Shown here: positions 59,901 through 64,000 of the stretch, one piece after another | Numbering within the stretch: the stretch's first letter is position 1 | Layout of the letters: every line of letters begins with the position of its first letter | Assembly (NCBI GenBank): GCA_022710975.1 | Contig: JAKLGA010000011.1 | Coordinates: 78,678 to 142,677, forward strand | DNA: 64,000 nucleotides | Reading direction: 5' to 3' | Source: Myxococcota bacterium | GTDB lineage: Bacteria > Myxococcota > B64-G9 | Translations under genes and position numbers: made by a program | The notes under the pieces: generated by a model | Databases searched by the model: none | What the model was told of the DNA's origin: nothing | The model's input: the letters and a program-made list of their open reading frames with translations, nothing else

Positions 59901-62769
59901 CCAGTGGGTCGAGGTGCTGGGGCCGGGCGGGGGCGAGCGCGACACCCGGGCCAGCCGCCTGGACCTGGTGGCCGATCGGGAGGGCTACCAGCCCGGCCAG
60001 ACGGCCTCGGTGCTGCTGCGGGCGCCCTTCCCCGAGGGCGTGGTGCTGGTGACCGTGGAGCGGGAGGGCATCCTGGCCCACCACCTGCTCGAGCTGGAGC
60101 GGCACGTGGCCCGGCTGGAGGTCGAGCTCGGGGAGGAGCACCTCCCGCGCCTGCACGTCGCGGCCACGGCCGTGGAGGCGCGGCCGCCGGCCGGCAAATG
60201 GCGCGGGCCGCCCGGCTGGGCCGCGGGGACGCTGGCCCTGGAGGTGTCGCGCGAGCCGCGCCGCCTGCGGGTGACCCTGGCGCCGGCCCGCGAGGAGGCG
60301 CGGCCCGGCCAGCGGCTGCCGCTGGAGGTGGCGGTCGCGGACGCCGCGGGCCGGCCGGTCCCGGCCCGGGTGGGGCTCGCGGTGGTGGACGAGGCCGTGC
60401 TGTCCATGACCGGCTTCGCCGCCCCGGACCCGCTGCCCTTCTTCCACTTCCCGCGCGAGGCGGGCGCGAGCCTGGCCGAGGGCCTGCGGCGGCTGGTGCC
60501 CGATCTGTCCAGCCTGTCCCCGGAGCAGCGCCGGGACGCGGCCAAGGAGAAGATGGCCCGCAGCGGGGCCGCCCCCGAGATGCTGGCCGGCGAGGAGTCG
60601 GCCGGGCCGGGCGGCGCCCCGGCGGCGGTGCGCGGGCGCTTCGCCTCCACGGCCTGGGCCGGCTGGGTGTCCACCGGCGCGGACGGCCGGGCCGCCCTCG
60701 AGGTGCCGCTCCCGGACAACCTGACCCGCTTCCGCCTGAGCGCGGTGGCCGCGGACGGGGGCGAGCGCTTCGGCCAGGCCCAGGCGGCGGTGCGGGTGTC
60801 GAAGCCGCTCCAGCTCCGCCCGGCGCTGCCCCGCTTCGTCAACACCGGCGACGCCTTCCAGCTCGGGGCGCTGGTCGACCACCGCGGCGCCGAGGCCGGC
60901 GAGGCGCGCGTGCGCCTGGAGGTCGAGGGGCTCGAGCTCCTCGGGCCGGCCGAGGCCGGCGTGCGCCTCGAGCCCGGGCGGGCCGGGGCGGTGAGCTTCC
61001 GGGTGCGCGCGCCGCGCCCGGGCCGCGCCCGGGTGCGGCTCTTCGCCCGCCTGGGCGGGGAGCAGGACGCGGTGGAGGTGGGGCTGCCGGTGTGGGTGCC
61101 GGCCACGGCCGAGACCTTCGCCACCTACGGCACCACGCAGGGCAGCGTGTCCCAGCCGGTGCGGCCCCCGGCCGACGCGCTGGCCGGCTTCGGCGGCCTG
61201 GAAATCCAGCTCGCCTCGAGCGCGCTGCAGGGCCTGGAGGACGCCGTCCGCTACCTGGTGGAGTACCCCTACGAGTGCGTGGAGCAGACCGCCAGCCGCG
61301 CGCTGCCCATCCTGGCGCTGGGAGACCTCCTGGAGGCCTTCCGCCTGGGCGGCCTGGAGACCCGGGAGCTGCAGCAGGGGCTGGCCCGGCGCGCCGTGGC
61401 CCGGCTGCTCGCGGCCCAGCGCGGGGACGGGGGCTTCGGCTCGTTCGGCGGGGCCGGCGAGAGCCGGGCGGATCTGAGCGCCTACGTGCTGCTGGTCCTG
61501 GACCAGGCCCGCGCGGCGAAGCTCGACGTGCCGGCGGAGGCCCTGGAGCGGGTGGCCGGCTTCCTGCGCGACTGGCTGCGCGCGCACCGGGAGCTGCCCA
61601 GCGCGAGCCAGGACGCCTGGCGCCGGCGCTGGCTCCTCGACCAGCACGCCCAGGCGCTGTTCGCGCTCAGCGGCGGCCACGGCCAGGTGCTGGAGGAGGC
61701 CCGCTGGCTGTTGCCGCTGGCCGGCGAGCTGGACGTGTTCGCCCGGGCCATGCTGGCCGTGGTGTTCCAGCGCGCGGAGCCCCAGGGCCCCGAGGTCAAG
61801 GCGCTGTGGCGCGAGGTGCTGAACCGCGCGGAGCAGACCCCGGCCGCGGCCCGCTTCGTCGAGTCCCACAGCCTGGCGCTGCGGGTGCTGATGCACTCCT
61901 CCTCGCGCACGGACGCCATCGTGCTGCTGGCCGCCCTGGAGATCGAGCCGGGCAACCCCCTGGTGCCCAAGATCGTGCGCGGGCTCCTGGACGCCCGGGT
62001 GCGCGGGCGCTGGGAGACCACCCAGGCCAACGCCTGGGCGCTGCTCGCCCTGTCGCGCTACTTCCGCGCCTACGAGGCCGAGCCGACCGAGTTCACCGCG
62101 CGCATGTGGCTCGGGCAGGGCTACCTGGGCCAGGCGGACTTCTCCCGCCGCAGCCTGGTCGAGCAGCGCCTGGAGGTGCCCATGGCGGCGCTCCAGGCCG
62201 CGGGGCCCGGGGACCTGGTGCTGGCCAAGGACGGCCCGGGCAGGCTCTACTACCGGGTGGGGATGCGCTACGCCCCGCGCGGGCTCGCGCTGCCCGCGGC
62301 CGAGGAGGGCTTCACCGTCCAGCGCACCTACGAGCCGATCGAGGCGCCGGGGGACGTGGTGCGCCGCCCGGACGGCGTCTGGCAGGTGAAGGCCGGCAGC
62401 TACGTGCGCGTGCACCTCAAGGTGGTGGCGCCGGACCGGCGCTTCTACGCCGTGGTGGACGACCCGCTGCCGGCTGGGCTCGAGCTGGTCAACCTGGCCT
62501 TCAAGACCTCGGCCCAGGGGGCGCTGGAGGACGGGGGCGATCCGGGCTGGTACGGCGCCTGGATCTCCTGGCTCTTCCAGCACCGGGAGCTGCGCGACGA
62601 GCGGTCGCTGCACTTCGCCGACGAGCTCTGGCCCGGGGTGTACGACGTGACGGTGATCGCCCGGGCCACCACGCCCGGCGTGTACCTGGTGCCGCCCGCC
62701 CGGGCCGAGGAGATGTACCGGCCCGAGGTGTTCGGCCGCTCGGCCAGCGACCGGCTGGAGGTCAGGTAG
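56992..62769 (+). CDS. Bacterial alpha-2-macroglobulin family protein
   Basis: 1925 aa from a TTG codon with GGGGAGGTGGAG 1-6 nt upstream; an ATG at 57022 is the alternative. Signal peptide without a lipobox Cys (LAVAVGLSLLAAWAPGAE), so soluble in the periplasm or exported. MG-type beta domains make up the N-terminal two thirds; FLFPDRDLFRPGEEVSVFGL, LVDVAGRAQAGAPLELRA and LALEVSREPRRLRVTLAP mark them. The thioester motif is intact as YPYECVEQTASR with Cys1429, Glu and Gln (CxEQ), followed by the helical thioester-domain repeats (RLLAAQRGDGGFGSFGG). Such proteins trap foreign proteases. Unlike E. coli YfhM no penicillin-binding protein 1c gene is adjacent. Confidence 0.93.
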   Translation: MSARAGRRTRMLAVAVGLSLLAAWAPGAETGIKKGPRPPDRVGERLELPFPPPAGARPAAPRPGAEPALPLQVLLHQPEGIDQEPTAVSVTFNQPMVPVGALEEIRKLPTPLELEPRLPGSFHWAGSTTLTFRPEGRLPRATRFEVRVPRGARALSGASLAEDFAFAFETPRPRVVGVRPHDGQDHLPLEPGLVLTFDQPVAAERAFGHARLVDEAGAQVPLAPLPRERWKPELGLEGDAAERSAALRPERPLRPAAAYRLEVEPGLVGLGGPLPMTQAFSSSFRTYGPLAVVGLLCGWSQDARECEVGEELRLAFSNELAERDPAGFVRVEPAVPGLRLEREGSYVALRGAFAAGVAYRVTVKAGLGDAFGQRLATPWTGRMRLVHRAPVFEVLTEGVALLERQGRLELPLLLLNVRAVQVEAYRFPEAALPAFLGLEGQLGDAEDLDRELAAHRGLRVAGWRDAPRTAWDREEVRGLPLRRLVAAHGSGAYLLRLTPRGERGASLEPRAVMLQVSDLGLTARYDSERVVVLATSISSGRPRAGVRLRLRPGQGLPELGAVTGGDGLAVLTGAPAERASSSLLLSARAGRDEGFVVLGSRGDDDRWSSLSWGRPPRAEAVRLFLFPDRDLFRPGEEVSVFGLARRYAAERFPRPGPLPPDQQAYRWVARSARGREVARGEGRLEEQGSLRLAFRLPADVDLGRLSLEVTLPAAERQGGRAGLSLQVEEYRAPEHEVLVELGPAGALAGQALTAKVQGRYLFGAPMRGAEARWQLFADPARFSAPGQEGFHFGSAPEPWWWWRGERMHEHFRERRHPIQQGQGPLDGQGALAPALSPPRASGPDPLGLTLEAQVVDLSRQSVAGRAHLLLHPAERYAGLRPERVFLEVGQPLRVELVLVDVAGRAQAGAPLELRAARRDRARGEDEPLAEPCRVTSAAHPVACSLALARPGSWRLEASAQDPGGRRVQSAQWVEVLGPGGGERDTRASRLDLVADREGYQPGQTASVLLRAPFPEGVVLVTVEREGILAHHLLELERHVARLEVELGEEHLPRLHVAATAVEARPPAGKWRGPPGWAAGTLALEVSREPRRLRVTLAPAREEARPGQRLPLEVAVADAAGRPVPARVGLAVVDEAVLSMTGFAAPDPLPFFHFPREAGASLAEGLRRLVPDLSSLSPEQRRDAAKEKMARSGAAPEMLAGEESAGPGGAPAAVRGRFASTAWAGWVSTGADGRAALEVPLPDNLTRFRLSAVAADGGERFGQAQAAVRVSKPLQLRPALPRFVNTGDAFQLGALVDHRGAEAGEARVRLEVEGLELLGPAEAGVRLEPGRAGAVSFRVRAPRPGRARVRLFARLGGEQDAVEVGLPVWVPATAETFATYGTTQGSVSQPVRPPADALAGFGGLEIQLASSALQGLEDAVRYLVEYPYECVEQTASRALPILALGDLLEAFRLGGLETRELQQGLARRAVARLLAAQRGDGGFGSFGGAGESRADLSAYVLLVLDQARAAKLDVPAEALERVAGFLRDWLRAHRELPSASQDAWRRRWLLDQHAQALFALSGGHGQVLEEARWLLPLAGELDVFARAMLAVVFQRAEPQGPEVKALWREVLNRAEQTPAAARFVESHSLALRVLMHSSSRTDAIVLLAALEIEPGNPLVPKIVRGLLDARVRGRWETTQANAWALLALSRYFRAYEAEPTEFTARMWLGQGYLGQADFSRRSLVEQRLEVPMAALQAAGPGDLVLAKDGPGRLYYRVGMRYAPRGLALPAAEEGFTVQRTYEPIEAPGDVVRRPDGVWQVKAGSYVRVHLKVVAPDRRFYAVVDDPLPAGLELVNLAFKTSAQGALEDGGDPGWYGAWISWLFQHRELRDERSLHFADELWPGVYDVTVIARATTPGVYLVPPARAEEMYRPEVFGRSASDRLEVR

Positions 62770-62818
62770 GGCCGGGCGCAACTCGGGCCACCGGGGCGGG
62801 TTTCACCCCAGAGGTGTC

Positions 62819-64000
62819 ATGGGTCTGGCGCGTCACACCCTGACCTGCCTGCTGGGCTGCCTGGCCTGCCAGGCAGCGGCCCGGGCCGAGCAGCCGCCCG
62901 CCGGCGAGGCCTCGGCCTGGGGCTTCGAGCTGTCGCTCCGGTTGAGCCAGCGCTTCGCCTGGAAGGAGAACTTCCTCAACCCCCTGGGCTCGCTGACCGC
63001 GGCCGGCCGCCAGCTCATGGGGGGCGGGGGGGCGGGCTCCGGGGCGCTGTACGAGGGGCCGCTGAACCTGCGCCTCGAGCAGGACGAGCTCGGCTACTCG
63101 CTGTTCGCCGGCGCGCGCCTGGCCGTCCGCTACGAGGACACGGCCTCCCTCGCGCTCGCGCTCGACTCGGGCGAGCTGAAGTTCCCCGCGCTCTCGCGCT
63201 ACTCTCCCGCGCCCCTGTGCCGCCTGGGCGACCCGCGCTGCGGGGCGACCTCCAACGGCCAGGCCGCGCTCGACGAGGCGGCCGAGACGGGCTTCGTGCG
63301 CGAGCTGTACCTGGCGCTCCACCTGGGCCAGGGCGGCTGGCTCGACGTCCGCCTGGGCAAGTTCCTGGCCAGCGCGGCCGCTGGCTTCGTGCTGGACAAC
63401 CACGCGCTGGGGGTCGCGCTGGACGCGGATCTGGAGCTGGGCTTCGACCTGCCCGCGCGGGTCGCGCTCGACGCGCTGCTCCCGGACGGCCGCTTCGTGC
63501 AGGAGGGCAAGCGCAGCCCCTTCGTGCACCTGGAGGCCGCCTACCTGCTGTCCTTCCTGGAGGAGCTGGGGCTGTTGTTCGCCTGGTACCACGACGGGGA
63601 CTCCAGCCTGGCCAGCATCATGTACGCGGTGCTGTCCGAGGCGGCCCTGGCAGGCGGGCTGCCCACCCGGCCGCTGTACCTCGCGCTCCAGGATCCGGCC
63701 ACGCGCATCTCCACCCGGGGCAACCTGTTCTGGGTGGGCGCGCGCGGCCGGCTGGTGTTCGACGGCTGGAGCCTGGGTGCGCTGGGGGTGCTGGAGGTCG
63801 GCGGCTTCGAGCTCACGGTGGAGGGCCAGACCCCGACCGGCGAGCCCGTCTCCCGCGGCGGGCGGGCCGACTGCCTGGGCGGGCTGCTCGATCTCGACCT
63901 GCAGGTGGACGTCACCGACTCCTTCGGGCTGGGGGCCTTCTTCCTGTTCCAGTCCGGGGAAACCTTCGGGCCAGACGAGCTGCGCGAGGGGCTGGCCGGG
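62819..64000 (+). CDS. Outer-membrane porin-like protein, C-terminus beyond window
   Basis: At least 394 aa; the reading frame is open to the last base. Sec signal with several Cys (LTCLLGCLACQAAARA). The mature part is rich in amphipathic strands with aromatic girdles: FELSLRLSQRFAWKENFLNP, NLRLEQDELGYSLFAGARLA, ALHLGQGGWLDVRLGKFLAS, FHLEAAYLLSFLEELGLLFA-like VHLEAAYLLSFLEELGLLF, and FWVGARGRLVFDG. The pattern is that of a 16-18-stranded barrel of the carbohydrate- or alginate-porin type. AGGTG sits 4-5 nt before the ATG at 62819. It is 49 nt downstream of the macroglobulin gene and may be co-transcribed. Confidence 0.75.
   Translation, partial: MGLARHTLTCLLGCLACQAAARAEQPPAGEASAWGFELSLRLSQRFAWKENFLNPLGSLTAAGRQLMGGGGAGSGALYEGPLNLRLEQDELGYSLFAGARLAVRYEDTASLALALDSGELKFPALSRYSPAPLCRLGDPRCGATSNGQAALDEAAETGFVRELYLALHLGQGGWLDVRLGKFLASAAAGFVLDNHALGVALDADLELGFDLPARVALDALLPDGRFVQEGKRSPFVHLEAAYLLSFLEELGLLFAWYHDGDSSLASIMYAVLSEAALAGGLPTRPLYLALQDPATRISTRGNLFWVGARGRLVFDGWSLGALGVLEVGGFELTVEGQTPTGEPVSRGGRADCLGGLLDLDLQVDVTDSFGLGAFFLFQSGETFGPDELREGLAG

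Overview
The window is a roughly 70-75% GC chromosomal segment that looks like a Myxococcota/deltaproteobacterium-type genome. The evidence is direct: MopE-type DNDGDG/DCxDxDC calcium-motif repeats in several exported proteins, a MYXO-CTERM-like sorting tail, an MJ0042 zinc-ribbon protein, a Cys-rich lipoprotein, many lipoproteins, GTG/TTG starts and short overlapping operons. I found no rRNA, tRNA, CRISPR array or transposase. Reading is essentially gene to gene; most genes start after a strong GGAGG-type ribosome site.

Layout. 1-5858 (minus): prkA-yeaH-spoVR stress-kinase operon followed by a truncated MopE-repeat lipoprotein with a formylglycine-enzyme-like domain. 5866-8673 (minus): AAA/DUF4143 ATPase with an AT-rich palindromic promoter, a 180-aa myxobacterial-type protein and a lipoprotein methyltransferase bracketed by direct repeats. 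9073-10611 (plus): secreted protein and radical SAM enzyme. 10729-13812 (minus): ruvX-mltG-ABC exporter, tightly overlapping. 14085-14555: orphan acidic protein. 14560-17790 (minus): a markedly lower-GC, multi-domain secreted protein that looks acquired. 17791-18226: two copies of a paired-dyad element. 18227-20495 (plus): five overlapping or closely packed small genes whose order and features match the type III secretion lcrG-lcrV-lcrH-yopB-yopD translocon operon, without any injectisome genes nearby. This is the most interesting system in the window.

20512-24587: M48 membrane protease, TPR lipoprotein, HEAT-repeat lipoprotein. 24689-28055: YjbQ protein, a pair of ArsA-type ATPases and a ParA-type ATPase. 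28052-29974: clan-D alpha-galactosidase lipoprotein. 30006-34596: PHA-regulator-type DNA-binding protein, zinc-ribbon/proline-rich membrane protein, LRV-like protein and a TatA protein. 34621-40300: outer-membrane protein, 8-repeat calcium/lectin-like lipoprotein, sugar nucleotidyltransferase and PP2C phosphatase. 40396-42424: NrfHA ammonifying nitrite reductase, implying respiratory nitrite reduction to ammonium. 42586-55651: a run of exported proteins (surface lipoproteins, a C39-like and a C1-like cysteine protease with P-domain and lamin-tail domains, a vWA lipoprotein, a six-repeat secreted protein). 55641-64000: MFS transporter divergent from a very large alpha-2-macroglobulin homologue, then a truncated porin-like barrel.

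Taken together the segment is dominated by cell-envelope and surface biology, with a few housekeeping pieces (ruvX, mltG, tatA, nrfHA). A recurrent promoter geometry, TTGnnn then 15 nt then an extended TGyTA -10, precedes several genes and is probably the local sigma-A consensus. Family names are from recognising motifs by eye; no database search was possible.
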